Shown here piece after piece: positions 1-8,041 of a stretch of DNA of 64,000 bases. This stretch comes from Arthrobacter sp. U41 (lineage in GTDB: Bacteria; Actinomycetota; Actinomycetes; Actinomycetales; Micrococcaceae): contig NZ_CP015732.1 of assembly GCF_001750145.1 (NCBI RefSeq), forward strand, positions 1,364,001 to 1,428,000, given 5' to 3'. Position 1 is the first letter of the stretch; each line of letters opens with the position of its first letter. The notes beneath the pieces are model-generated. The model was not told the origin of the DNA and searched no databases. It was given only the letters and a program-made list of their open reading frames with translations. Made by a program: the position numbers and the translations under genes.

Positions 1-622
1 CCGATCCGTGGCCGCCGGCGCCCAGAACCGTGACGAACAGTCCGTCCGAGGCGCTCAACATCACGCCGGGCTTGGTGGCGAACTGCCCGTGCGGCTCCAG
101 GGAGGAGAACACGTGCATGCCGTAGGCGGCGTCCGCACGCCGCCCCGCGGCGTCAAGGACCCCTTCGCGGATCATGTGCCCGGCTCCGTCGAACCCCTCC
201 TCGCCCGGCTGGAACATCAGGACAACGTCGCCGGCCAGCTGCTCGCGGCGTTCAGCCAGCAGCGTCGCGGCCCCGGCCAGCATCGAGGTGTGCAGATCGT
301 GGCCGCAGGCGTGCATGGCGCCGTCGACCCTGGAGGAGAAGCCGACGCCGGTGCGCTCCTGGACGGGAAGGCCGTCCATGTCGGCGCACAGCAGGACGAT
401 GGGTTTCTCCGCAGAAGTGTGTGGTGCGCCGCCGCGCAGAACTGCGGTGACCGACGTCGTCGTTCCGCCCAGGTTGATCTCGTAGGGCAGGCCGTCGAGG
501 GCTTTGAGGACTTTCTCCTGGGTGCGGGGGAGCTGGAGGCCGATCTCCGGCTCCTGGTGCAACTCGTGGCGCAGCCGGGTGATCTCGCCGTGCAGCTCCC
601 CGGCATCTTCTGTGACCGACAT
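1..622 (-). CDS. M20-family amidohydrolase, N-terminal part (runs off the window)
   Basis: From the ATG at 622 the frame is open for 207 codons to the window edge, so the C-terminal part is missing. It belongs to the M20D metallopeptidase/amidohydrolase type, cytosolic enzymes that remove acyl groups from amino acids or similar amides. Metal-site motifs are in place: DMDGLPVQE at residues 81-89, HACGHD at 104-109 with the conserved Cys, and FQPGEEG at 137-143. No signal peptide is seen. The gene is divergent from the Lrp/AsnC regulator that starts at 739, with 116 bp between them, so that regulator may control it (inference). The exact substrate cannot be read from the sequence. Confidence 0.88.
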   Translation of the reverse strand, partial: MSVTEDAGELHGEITRLRHELHQEPEIGLQLPRTQEKVLKALDGLPYEINLGGTTTSVTAVLRGGAPHTSAEKPIVLLCADMDGLPVQERTGVGFSSRVDGAMHACGHDLHTSMLAGAATLLAERREQLAGDVVLMFQPGEEGFDGAGHMIREGVLDAAGRRADAAYGMHVFSSLEPHGQFATKPGVMLSASDGLFVTVLGAGGHGS

Positions 623-738
623 GTGTTCCCGCTTCCCGAACGTTTGGTAAGTACCTAGCACCAATTGTGGGGTGACTGGAGTCACACGTTGAGGAATGGC
701 TGGAAACATGCAAAAGTTCGGGGTAAGAGGCAGGAATC

Positions 739-1791
739 ATGCAGCAAGGGAGGGCCCGGATGGAGATCAGTGAGGAAGACCTGCAGCTGGTCAACGCCCT
801 GCAGATTGCGCCGCGGATCAGCTGGTCGGATGCCGCCGGTATCCTGGGCGCGCACGCCACCACTTTGGCCGCCCGCTGGGACCGGCTTAGAGCTTCCGGT
901 GCCGCCTGGAGCACGGCTCATTTGATGGGGGATCCGAAGCAGATGTGTCTGGCGCTGGTCGATGTCGACTGCGAGATGACGTTGCGGGCCGACGTCACGG
1001 CGGCGCTGGCGGCCATCCCGGAAGTTGTCACGGTGGAGGAGGCTGCCAGCAACCGGGACCTCATGCTGACAGTCATCACGCCCACGCTGGCCCACTTCAG
1101 CGATGTTGTGCTGGAGCGGCTCAAGGAGATCCCCGGCCTCACGAAGTACCAGACGTCGTTGTGCACCCGCCTGCACTCAGGCGGTTACGCGTGGCGGCTG
1201 AACGTCCTGGACAAGGCGCAGATGGCCGCCCTTCAGGCGCTGGCAGGGCCGGAGGCTTCCGACCCGGCGACGGCGGGCCAGGGCGCGCCGCTGCCGCCGA
1301 GCCACCTGGAGCTGATCCCGTTCCTGGCCAGGGACGGGCGGGCGGCGGCCGCGGATATCGCCCGGGCCCTTGGACGCAGCCCGGCCACGGTCCAACGGCA
1401 GCTGAACCGGGTGCTGGCCAGCCAGGTGCTTTCTTTCCGGTGCGAAATCGCGCAGAAATACTCGGGATATCCGGTCAGCTGCCAGTGGTTCGCCAACGTT
1501 CCGCCCGGCCAGCACGAGGCCGCCGCTGCCGAGCTGCGCAGCTTCCGCAACGTCCGGCTCAGTGCTTCCACCACCGGCCGCACCAACTTCGTGATCCTGA
1601 TGTGGCTGCATTCCCTGGCGGACGTTATGAACGCCGAGCAGGCACTGCAGCTGCGGATCCCCGGAATCGAGCTGATGGAAAGCGTTGTGGTGCTCAACTC
1701 CGCCAAGCGGGTCGGCTGGATGCTGAACCCGGATTCGACGGCCACCGGCGCCGTCGTTGTACCCGCTGCCGAGACGGCGCCGAAGGTCTGA
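739..1791 (+). CDS. Lrp/AsnC-family regulator with two tandem HTH/RAM modules
   Basis: Encodes 350 residues, about twice the usual Lrp length. Two winged-helix modules are visible: residues about 8-60 (EEDLQLVNALQIAPRISW...) and about 190-240 (LIPFLARDGRAAAADIARAL...), each followed by a ligand-binding RAM-like half. Lrp/AsnC proteins sense amino acids or related metabolites and often control a neighbouring amidohydrolase or transporter; here the divergent M20 gene is the obvious target (inference). Two starts are possible: ATG 739, preceded by AGGA, or ATG 760, preceded by GGGAGG. The second would shorten the protein by seven residues. A hairpin plus T-run follows at 1855. Confidence 0.87.
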   Translation: MQQGRARMEISEEDLQLVNALQIAPRISWSDAAGILGAHATTLAARWDRLRASGAAWSTAHLMGDPKQMCLALVDVDCEMTLRADVTAALAAIPEVVTVEEAASNRDLMLTVITPTLAHFSDVVLERLKEIPGLTKYQTSLCTRLHSGGYAWRLNVLDKAQMAALQALAGPEASDPATAGQGAPLPPSHLELIPFLARDGRAAAADIARALGRSPATVQRQLNRVLASQVLSFRCEIAQKYSGYPVSCQWFANVPPGQHEAAAAELRSFRNVRLSASTTGRTNFVILMWLHSLADVMNAEQALQLRIPGIELMESVVVLNSAKRVGWMLNPDSTATGAVVVPAAETAPKV

Positions 1792-1854
1792 GCTGCCCGT
1801 TCCGGTATCTGATGCCGGAGCTACGGTCAGCCGGCAATTTCTGCGCGCCCGGCG

Positions 1855-1887
1855 GTGGGCGGGCACGAAATAAAGCCGCCCACTTTT
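1855..1887 (+). terminator. Rho-independent terminator after the Lrp-type gene
   Basis: Perfect 8-bp arms GTGGCGGG-type (GTGGGCGG at 1855-1862, CCGCCCAC at 1876-1883) with a 13-nt loop are followed directly by TTTT. The position 64 bp after the regulator stop fits transcription termination on the plus strand. Confidence 0.65.
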
Positions 1888-1986
1888 CGTCGCGTAAATT
1901 CGAAGCCCGAAAGCACTCAGGAAATTCGAGGGGCGAAAACGTCGTCATTTTCTGGAATTCCAGCCTGGCGGGAATGGCACCGTCGC

Positions 1987-2002
1987 TCACCTGATCAGGT
2001 GA
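1987..2002. other. 16-bp perfect palindrome between convergent genes
   Basis: TCACCTGATCAGGTGA reads the same on both strands. It lies between the convergent Lrp-type gene and purU, 66 bp beyond the purU stop, with no T-run beside it. It could be an operator-like site or a chance palindrome; no neighbouring promoter is evident. Confidence 0.35.
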
Positions 2003-2067
2003 CCGGCCGGCGTCGTTATGCCTTGTCAGCGGGGTGGAGCGTCAGCAGTGCGGTGGCGGGGTGGCCC

Positions 2068-2973
2068 CTACCGCAGGATCACGGTCCGGTTGCCGAGGAG
2101 CAGGATCCTTCCCTCGCAGTGCCAGCGCACGGCGTTGCGCAGGGCCGCGCACTCGGCGTCCCGGCCCACCGCCACCAGGTCGTCGGCGGTGTAGGTGTGG
2201 TCCACGTCGATGACCTGCTGCGAGATGATCGGGCCCTCATCCAGCTCGGCGTTGACGTAGTGGGCGGTGGCGCCCACGGTCTTTACCCCGCGGTCGTGGG
2301 CCTGGTGGTAGGGCTTGGCGCCCTTGAAGCTGGGGAGGAAGGAATGGTGGATGTTGATCGTCCGTCCGGCGAGCTTGGCCGAGAGCCCGTCGCTGAGGAC
2401 CTGCATGTAGCGGGCCAGGACCACGAGTTCGACGTCGAGTTCGTCCACGATGTCCAGCAGCCTGGCTTCAGCCTCCGGCTTGGAGTCCTTGGTCACCGGC
2501 AGATGGAAGAACGGGATGCGGTGCCACTGCACCAGGGCCTCCTGGTCCCGGTGATTGGAGACGACGGCGACGATTTCCATCGGGATGTCGCCCGTGCGTG
2601 CCCGGAACAGCAGGTCATTGAGGCAGTGGCCCATCTTGGACACCATGACCAGGACGCGGCGTTTGCGGCCCTGCGGTTCCAGTTGCCAGTTCATCTTCCA
2701 GGTTTCCCCCAGCGCGGCGAAGTCCTGGCGCAGCTGCTCAGTGCTGAAGGACTCCGGGGCGGAGGAGAAATGGACGCGCATGAAAAAGTGCCTTTGACTG
2801 CGGTCGCCGTATTGCTTGATGTCGATGATGTCGCAGCCGTGCTCCAGCAGGAATCCCGAGATCGCGTGGACGATGCCGGGGGACTCCGCGCAGTCGACGG
2901 TGAGCACATGCTCAACCGTGGGGACCGGTTTCAGGGACTCCGCGGTGGCAGTTATTGTCTCGGCGGTGTTCAT
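2068..2973 (-). CDS. purU: Formyltetrahydrofolate deformylase PurU
   Basis: Hydrolyses 10-formyl-THF to formate and THF, releasing folate when one-carbon units are in excess. The 301-residue product shows an N-terminal ACT domain (about 20-100, VLTVDCAESPGIVHAISGFL) and a C-terminal formyltransferase-type hydrolase domain with NIHHSFLPSFKGAKPYHQA at about 220 and the VKTVGATAHYV segment. Its length is normal for the family. The ATG overlaps the stop of the cycA-like gene (ATGA), so it is the last gene of the riboswitch-controlled operon. In that context it balances folate when glycine cleavage produces many one-carbon units (inference). Confidence 0.95.
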   Translation of the reverse strand: MNTAETITATAESLKPVPTVEHVLTVDCAESPGIVHAISGFLLEHGCDIIDIKQYGDRSQRHFFMRVHFSSAPESFSTEQLRQDFAALGETWKMNWQLEPQGRKRRVLVMVSKMGHCLNDLLFRARTGDIPMEIVAVVSNHRDQEALVQWHRIPFFHLPVTKDSKPEAEARLLDIVDELDVELVVLARYMQVLSDGLSAKLAGRTINIHHSFLPSFKGAKPYHQAHDRGVKTVGATAHYVNAELDEGPIISQQVIDVDHTYTADDLVAVGRDAECAALRNAVRWHCEGRILLLGNRTVILR

Positions 2974-4433
2974 CGCGGCAACCTTTCGAACCGGTCAACG
3001 TCCTGTTTCATGTCCTGGGCGAGATCGGCCTGGAACTCCGCGTAGCGGGCCAGGTGCGCAGGGCGGCGGCGCAGGATGACCCAGGCGACGCCGAGCAGGA
3101 TGAACCAGACCGGCGTGACCAGCAGGGCCAGGAGCGTGTCCGGCTGCGTGGTCAGCGCCCAGAGCACGAAGGCGAAGAAGGCAAAGACCAGCCAGACCAT
3201 GGGGATGCCGCCGGGCATCTTGAACTTGGACGCGTCATGAAGCTGCGGGCGGCGCTTGCGGAAGGCAAGGTAGCTGGCCATGATCATCGACCAGACGAAG
3301 ACGAAGCAGACCGCGGCAACCGTGGTCACCATCTCGAAGGCCTTGCCGATGTCCTGCCCCGCATACATGAGGACAACGCCGGAGAGGAGCAGCACGCAGG
3401 AGAGGAACAGTGCGTTCTGCGGGACCTTCCGCCGGGACAGGGCGCCGAAAACGGACGGTGCGTCGCCCTCCTGCGCCAGTCCGAACACCATGCGGGACGT
3501 GGAGTAGATGCCGGAGTTGGCCGAGGACATCGCCGAGCTCAGCACCACCAGGTTCACCACGGTGGCGGCGGCACCCAGGCCGGCCAGGGAGAACATGGCG
3601 ATGAACGGGCTGTGGCCGGCCTGGAACTCGGTCCAGGGGGTGACGGACATCAGGATGATGAGGGCGCCCACGTAGAAGAGCAGAACGCGGATCGGGATGG
3701 AGTTGATGGCCCGGGGCAGGTTCTTCTCAGGGTCCTTGGCCTCCGCGGCGGTGGTGCCCACCAGCTCAATGCCGACAAAGGCGAACACGGCGATCTGGAA
3801 ACCGGCGACGAAGCCCATGAATTCGTTCGGGAAGAAGCCGCCGTGGCTCCACAGGTTGCTGAAGGTGGCCGGTCCGGCGTCGGACTGGAAGCCGCTGAAA
3901 ATCATGAACAGGCCCACTATGATCAGTGCCGCTATGGCGATGATCTTGATCAGCGCGAACCAGAACTCGGTCTCGCCGAATGCCCTCACCGTGGCCAGGT
4001 TCAGCAGCAGGAGGATGCCGATGGTGACCAGCCCGGGGATCCACAGGGGAAGCCCCGGCCACAGTTCCTTTGAGTAGCCGGCTATGGCGATAACGTCCGC
4101 GATTCCGGTGATCACCCAGCAGAACCAGTAGGTCCAGCCGGTGAAGAAACCTGCCCAGGGGCCGAGCAGGTCCGCGGCGAAGTCGCTGAAGGACTTGTAG
4201 TGCAGGTTGCTCAGCAGCAGTTCGCCCATGGCCCGCATGACGAAGAAGAGCATAAATCCGATGATCATGTACACGAAGATCACGGACGGCCCGGCCGCCG
4301 AAATCGTCTTGCCGGAACCCATAAACAGGCCGGTGCCGATGGCGCCGCCGATTGCGATCAGCTGGATATGCCGGTTGCTGAGCTGGCGCTCAAGGTGGGG
4401 GGCTTGCGCCGCCGTTTCAGTCTGGGTTTTCAT
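2970..4433 (-). CDS. cycA: CycA-type glycine/D-alanine/D-serine permease (APC superfamily)
   Basis: A 487-residue, about 12-helix amino-acid/proton symporter of the inner membrane. The sequence is very close in wording to E. coli CycA as I recall it: NRHIQLIAIGGAIGTGLFMG near residue 20, GPWAGFFTGWTYWFCWV, AVFAFVGIELVGTTAAEAKD, and NSGIYSTSRMVFGLAQEGDA. The frame is open far upstream, but ATG 4433 is chosen because AGGAGGAG lies 5 bp before it and the N-terminus then matches the family. It overlaps metF upstream and purU downstream by ATGA. A glycine importer fits the glycine riboswitch at the operon head. Confidence 0.92.
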   Translation of the reverse strand: MKTQTETAAQAPHLERQLSNRHIQLIAIGGAIGTGLFMGSGKTISAAGPSVIFVYMIIGFMLFFVMRAMGELLLSNLHYKSFSDFAADLLGPWAGFFTGWTYWFCWVITGIADVIAIAGYSKELWPGLPLWIPGLVTIGILLLLNLATVRAFGETEFWFALIKIIAIAALIIVGLFMIFSGFQSDAGPATFSNLWSHGGFFPNEFMGFVAGFQIAVFAFVGIELVGTTAAEAKDPEKNLPRAINSIPIRVLLFYVGALIILMSVTPWTEFQAGHSPFIAMFSLAGLGAAATVVNLVVLSSAMSSANSGIYSTSRMVFGLAQEGDAPSVFGALSRRKVPQNALFLSCVLLLSGVVLMYAGQDIGKAFEMVTTVAAVCFVFVWSMIMASYLAFRKRRPQLHDASKFKMPGGIPMVWLVFAFFAFVLWALTTQPDTLLALLVTPVWFILLGVAWVILRRRPAHLARYAEFQADLAQDMKQDVDRFERLPR

Positions 4434-5257
4434 TCTGCTCCTCCTGGAACGGACACGAGTTCGGTGGTTGCGGGACCCGATGGAGGGGTTGGCTCGCCTG
4501 CCACCGCGTTCAGGTGGTTGAAAGTGTAGAAATGGATGCCCGCGACCCGGTCCGGGTGTTCGGCGAGCTCGGAGATAAGTGTCGCCGGCTGGTACCGTTC
4601 CCCGCTCAGGAGCCGGCGGGCCAGCGGGCCCTTGCGGCTCAGGAACTTCAGTGAGGCGCCGACGCCGATCTGGGTGCCCAGGGCGACCAGCCGGGTTCGG
4701 GGCACGGCGCCGGCGACGCCAGCCCAGACCGGCAGCTCCACGCCTTCGCGGCGCAGCAGTCCCACGTAGTCCACGATCTTCGGGGCGGAAAAGCACATCT
4801 GCGTGACAACGCGGCTCGCCAGGTGCTGCTTGGCCAGCAGCGCGTCCAGGAGCTCGATCCCGACGACGGACGGGTGGCCCTCGGGGTAGCCGGCGACTCC
4901 GATGGAGATGCCGCCGCCGGAGTACTGGGCGATGTCTTCCATCAGCTCTCCCGCCGTGCCGTAGGACCCGGCGGCCCGCGGCGAGTCCCCGCCGATGGCA
5001 AACACTTCCCTGATGCCGGCCGCATCGCACTCTCGCAGGATGCCGACGAGCTGGGGGCGGTCCTGCAGGGCCCGTGCGGCAAGGTGCGGAACCACCGGGT
5101 AGCCCAGCTCGGCCAGCCGGACTGCCGCGCGCATGGTGCGCCCGACGCCGTGCTGGGGCAGGCAGGTGATGGTGAGGGTGGTGCCCAGCGGCACCGCAGC
5201 CGTGACTTTTTCGACGATTCCCTCGGAGGGGATAATTTCTAGTCGTGTCGGGAACAT
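4430..5257 (-). CDS. Methylenetetrahydrofolate reductase-family protein, short divergent form
   Basis: 275 residues. The fold signature is that of MetF-type flavin TIM barrels reducing 5,10-methylene-THF to 5-methyl-THF: TTLTITCLPQHGVGRT near residue 25, VFAIGGDSPRAAGSYG near 90, then SIGVAGYPEGHP (classical MetF has VAGYPE(G/V)HP), and a C-terminal GIHFYTFNHL. It is shorter and more divergent than housekeeping MetF, so it may be a specialised paralogue for catabolic one-carbon flow. Its stop overlaps the cycA-like start (ATGA); lipA precedes it by 19 bp. In a glycine-responsive operon it would drain methylene-THF made by glycine cleavage (inference). Confidence 0.85.
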   Translation of the reverse strand: MFPTRLEIIPSEGIVEKVTAAVPLGTTLTITCLPQHGVGRTMRAAVRLAELGYPVVPHLAARALQDRPQLVGILRECDAAGIREVFAIGGDSPRAAGSYGTAGELMEDIAQYSGGGISIGVAGYPEGHPSVVGIELLDALLAKQHLASRVVTQMCFSAPKIVDYVGLLRREGVELPVWAGVAGAVPRTRLVALGTQIGVGASLKFLSRKGPLARRLLSGERYQPATLISELAEHPDRVAGIHFYTFNHLNAVAGEPTPPSGPATTELVSVPGGAE

Positions 5258-5276
5258 CGTTGGTCCTTTACGGTGG

Positions 5277-6290
5277 TCAGACGCCGGCGTGCGCGGCGAG
5301 GATGGTGCTGGCTTCCTGGCGGGTGGTGCCGGAGGACTCGATGTGGGCGAGGTGGGCGGGGATTTCGCGGCCCTTTTTGCGCATCGCGGTGGCCCAGAGC
5401 CGGCCGGCGCGGTAGGAGGAACGCACCAGCGGTCCGCTCATGACCCCGAGGAAGCCGATCTCGTCGGCTTCGTGCTGGAGGTCCACGAATTCCTGGGGTT
5501 TGACCCAGCGGTCCACGGGCAGGTGCCGTTCGGACGGGCGCAGGTACTGGGTGATGGTGATCAGGTCGCAGCCGGCCTCGTGCAGGTCCCGGAGGGCTTC
5601 GGAGATTTCCTCGCGGGTCTCGCCCATGCCCAGGATCAGGTTGGATTTGGTGACCATGCCGAGTTTGCGGCCCTGGGTGATGACGTCCAGGGACCGCTCG
5701 TAGCGGAACGCCGGGCGGATGCGCTTGAAGATCCGCGGGACGGTCTCGACGTTGTGCGCGAAGACCTCGGGTGCGGACTCGCAGATCGCGGCGATGTGTT
5801 CGGGTTTGCCGGAGAAGTCCGGGATCAGGAGCTCGACGCCGGTGCCCGGGTTCAGTTCGTGGATCTTGCGGACCGTTTCGGCGTAGAGCCAGACGCCCTC
5901 GTCGGCGAGGTCGTCGCGGGCCACTCCGGTGACGGTGGCGTAGCGCAGCTGCATGGCCAGGACTGAGCGGGCCACCTTGGTGGGTTCGAAAACGTCCACG
6001 GGGGAGGGTTTGCCGGTGTCGATCTGGCAGAAGTCGCAGCGCCGGGTGCACTCGGAGCCGCCGATCAGGAAGGTGGCTTCCTTGTCTTCCCAGCATTCGA
6101 AGATGTTGGGGCAGCCGGCCTCTTCACACACGGTGTGGAGGCCTTCCTTTTTGACGAGGTTCTTGAGCTGGACGTATTCGGGACCCATCTGGACCTTGGC
6201 CTTGATCCATTCCGGTTTGCGTTCCACCGGGGTGGCCGCATTGCGCTGCTCAATACGCAGCATTTTCCGGCCTTCTGGTGCCAGGGTCAC
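5277..6290 (-). CDS. lipA: Lipoyl synthase LipA (radical SAM)
   Basis: Inserts two sulfurs into octanoyl groups on lipoyl domains such as GcvH and E2 subunits. The 337-residue product has both expected cysteine clusters: the auxiliary one in [18 protein letters not shown] (three Cys) and the radical-[33 protein letters not shown] and [16 protein letters not shown] are also typical. GTG at 6290 is preferred because AGGAG precedes it at good spacing; ATG 6263 is an alternative nine residues in. It is the first gene after the glycine riboswitch, which ties lipoylation of the glycine-cleavage H protein to glycine supply (inference). Confidence 0.95.
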   Translation of the reverse strand: MTLAPEGRKMLRIEQRNAATPVERKPEWIKAKVQMGPEYVQLKNLVKKEGLHTVCEEAGCPNIFECWEDKEATFLIGGSECTRRCDFCQIDTGKPSPVDVFEPTKVARSVLAMQLRYATVTGVARDDLADEGVWLYAETVRKIHELNPGTGVELLIPDFSGKPEHIAAICESAPEVFAHNVETVPRIFKRIRPAFRYERSLDVITQGRKLGMVTKSNLILGMGETREEISEALRDLHEAGCDLITITQYLRPSERHLPVDRWVKPQEFVDLQHEADEIGFLGVMSGPLVRSSYRAGRLWATAMRKKGREIPAHLAHIESSGTTRQEASTILAAHAGV

Positions 6291-6377
6291 GAGATCTCCT
6301 GGCGGCGGGCACCGGGGTGCCGGTCTGCAAGCGCGGAAAGGGTGGTTTTAATCGTCACGGGGAACTCCATAATTCAG

Positions 6378-6395
6378 GTGGCACCGAGGTGCCAC
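6378..6395 (-). promoter_or_regulatory. Hairpin between the riboswitch and lipA
   Basis: Perfect 8-bp arms (GTGGCACC/GGTGCCAC) with a 2-nt loop lie 10 nt after the second aptamer and about 90 nt before the lipA start, read on the minus strand. No T-run follows, so it is not a standard intrinsic terminator. It could be part of the expression platform. Confidence 0.45.
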
Positions 6396-6404
6396 GTTGA
6401 TTCG

Positions 6405-6602
6405 GGTTCCTCCCCGCTCTGTCATGGACCTGAGAGTTTCCGCGGAGCCTGCTGTTACAGGGCGCCGCTTGCACCTTCGGTGAGTCCGGAGACCGGACTG
6501 CTTTCCAGAGTTGCCTCGCCGCGGCGGTACGTGGGCCTGAGAGATTCCTGGGGAGGATTTGCTCCTACGGCGCCTGCTGAACGTACCGGCAGGACTCTCC
6601 CG
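6405..6602 (-). ncRNA. Tandem glycine riboswitch (two gcvT-type aptamers)
   Basis: On the minus strand the first aptamer opens with GGGAGAGTCCTGCC, has the conserved GCGCCGTAGGAGCAAATCC block and closes with CAGGAATCTCTCAGGC. A second aptamer follows with GGCAACTCTGGAAAGCAGTC, CACCGAAGGTGCAAGC and GGAAACTCTCAGGTCCATGACAG. Both carry the family's CTCTCAGG core and the (C/A)GAAGG-type internal loop. Two aptamers joined by a short linker are the classical cooperative arrangement. The RNA leads into lipA-metF-cycA-purU, so glycine should switch on uptake and one-carbon handling (known riboswitch behaviour, inferred here). Confidence 0.93.
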
Positions 6603-6807
6603 CCGCAGATCAAAAGCGTGTGTCACTGGTGGGTGACACGCCTCACACAGTAGCTGTTACGTGGACCACACACAAAAGTTACTTCCACGCATCCGTTTTT
6701 TGCGCGCCCATTTGCGCGCCCGGCAGTGGGTTCCCCGGGGGGCGGAACCGGATGGCGTGGCGGCGAAACCGCGCCGCGGACTGCGAAAGCGGACCAGGCG
6801 GATCAGG

Positions 6808-6915
6808 TCACCTGTTACGGCGCTTCGGCCACTTCACGTTCAGCAGCAACAGCCCCAGCAGGAGCCCATCAACGGTCATGATTCCGGCTATGAGGTAGGC
6901 CCAGCCGATCATCAT
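6808..6915 (-). CDS. Possible 35-residue single-span membrane microprotein
   Basis: Starts with MMIGWAYLIAGIMTVDG and continues with an unbroken Leu-rich helix ending in NVKWPKRRNR, a positive-inside style tail. Its ATG overlaps the TGA of a 19-codon frame (6912-6971) by ATGA, and that frame is preceded by AGGAG at good spacing, suggesting translational coupling. It lies upstream of the riboswitch on the same strand. I do not recognise a family. The coding call rests on hydrophobicity and coupling only. Confidence 0.35.
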   Translation of the reverse strand: MMIGWAYLIAGIMTVDGLLLGLLLLNVKWPKRRNR

Positions 6916-6971
6916 GAGTTGCTCACCGCCCACCGACAGCACGAAGTGCGGGGGTGCATCACAATGCCCAT
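6912..6971 (-). CDS. Possible 19-residue leader peptide coupled to the membrane microprotein
   Basis: Minus-strand ATG at 6971 follows an AGGAG with about 7 bp spacing. The peptide MGIVMHPRTSCCRWAVSNS contains a Cys-Cys pair and ends in TGA overlapping the next ATG. This could be a leader controlling the downstream 35-residue frame, or a chance frame in decayed DNA. Confidence 0.25.
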   Translation of the reverse strand: MGIVMHPRTSCCRWAVSNS

Positions 6972-7154
6972 GACGATCTCCTGACTTGGAATCCCCCCAG
7001 TCAATCGATAGTCATCACAGTGTGCCACGGCGGCGCCCCGGAAGGAACGGCGTGTGCGGAATTGGCGCCGCGCTTTGTCCGTCCGGAAGCGGGCGCCGGG
7101 GGTGCGGCAAGGAGCCAAGGCGACGCGGCCCGCCGCACCCCTAAGGGCAGTATG

Positions 7155-7241
7155 TCAGCGCAGCACGACGGTCCTGTTGCCCTGCAGGAAGACACGTCCC
7201 TCGCAGTGCCAGCGGACGGCGTTGGACAGAGCCCTACGCTC
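7155..7241 (-). pseudogene. C-terminal remnant of a second purU
   Basis: Read leftward, 28 codons and a stop match the end of the intact PurU at 2068-2150 almost residue for residue: SNAVRWHCEGRVFLQGNRTV versus RNAVRWHCEGRILLLGNRTV. DNA identity is also obvious by eye. The fragment stops abruptly at about 7242, where an NCS1 permease frame begins on the other strand. So a second, diverged purU copy once lay here and was removed by a deletion or inversion. No start codon or folate domain remains. Confidence 0.85.
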
Positions 7242-7246
7242 GGTGG

Positions 7247-7797
7247 TGCTTCGTTCTGCTCGGCCAAAAGACCGGCGCCACCGGCATGGTCCTGGCCCGG
7301 GCCGCCTTTGGCCGGCGCGGAAACTACCTTCCCGCCGCCATCCAGGCGCTGCTGGTCATCGGCTGGTGCGCAGTCAACACCTGGATCATCCTGGACCTGG
7401 TGATGGCGCTGTTCGGCACCCTTGGCTGGGTGGACCCGACTGCACAAAACTACAGTTGGAAGATCGGGGTGGCGACGGCCATCATGGCCGCACAGGTCGC
7501 CATCGCCTGGTTTGGCTACAAGGCCATCGCGGCGTTTGAGAAGTGGACGGTGCCGCCAACCATCATCATCCTCGCAGTGATGTCCGTCGTCGCCTGGTTC
7601 GGCATGAAGATCAACTGGTCCTACGCCGGCCCGGCCGGGAACATCCTTGAAGGCTCGGAGCGGATCGCCGCCATGAGCGCTGTGATGACGGCCATCGGCA
7701 TCGGCTGGGGCATCACGTGGTTCACCTACGCCGCCGACTACTCCCGCTTCGTCAGCACGGAGGTCCCGAAGCGCAAGGTATACCTGGCCTCGGTCCT
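7247..7797 (+). pseudogene. Truncated NCS1-family permease (internal part only)
   Basis: The frame reads LLGQKTGATGMVLARAAFG then RRGNYLPAAIQALLVIGWC, typical of the middle of NCS1 nucleobase/cation symporters (cytosine, allantoin, hydantoin and similar substrates). It continues through ITWFTYAADYSRFVSTEVPK, the conserved helix-6 signature, then loses homology at about 7797. The N-terminal helices are missing, replaced by the purU remnant, and the C-terminal half is absent. A plus-strand reading from ATG 7286 is possible but would give a non-functional transporter. Substrate is unknown. Confidence 0.8.
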
Positions 7798-7801
7798 GGG
7801 G

Positions 7802-7995
7802 CCGCGGTCCTCCCGCGCTTCGACCGGCTCCCGGTGGTTCCGGAGCGGACACCCGCCACCGGTTGCCTGTCATCGGCCGCCGGCTCCAACGCAGCCAAGG
7901 GCGGGTTGCTGTACGGACAGGTCGTCAAAGATCTGGCCTTGGATCTCGGAAGTGAACTGGTCCGTGAGCCCGCGCCTGCGGTTGTTCCGGCGTAG
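7802..7995 (+). pseudogene. C-terminal fragment of an unidentified (possibly creatininase-like) protein
   Basis: In another frame than the NCS1 fragment, 64 codons end in TAG with good codon use: LPRFDRLPVVPERTPATG... AAKGGLLYGQVVKDLALDL. No start belongs to it. The Ala/Gly-rich segment before KG and the closing helix loosely resemble the end of creatininase-family amidohydrolases, which would fit an old creatinine/sarcosine cluster with purU and an NCS1 transporter. That identification is weak. Confidence 0.4.
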
Positions 7996-8041
7996 GGGAC
8001 AACGACCCCACAGGGCAACGCGATTCACCCAGTGAAACCAT

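Larger units (their letters stand above)
6603..7154. other. Promoter region and otherwise mostly non-coding stretch
   Basis: Next to the riboswitch a short dyad (GTGTCAC...GTGACAC, about 6619-6638) lies in the expected minus-strand promoter area of the lipA operon. The remainder, apart from the two tiny minus-strand frames at 6808-6971, shows no convincing gene. It borders the decayed segment that begins at 7155. Confidence 0.5.

Noticed and set aside
8..658. Long plus-strand open frame opposite the amidohydrolase
   Set aside because: It is antisense to a frame with clear M20 motifs; its own translation is Gly/Ala/Arg-rich with no family pattern.
1987..2002. Palindrome TCACCTGATCAGGTGA considered as a functional operator
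   Set aside because: It lies between convergent genes with no promoter beside it; listed only as a site, not promoted to a finding.
2955..4073. Plus-strand frame rich in Glu/His/Gln opposite the CycA-type gene
   Set aside because: Antisense of a well-conserved permease; composition is typical of reversed hydrophobic codons.
6400..6620. Possible plus-strand small proteins over the riboswitch
   Set aside because: The segment is explained fully by two glycine aptamers on the minus strand.
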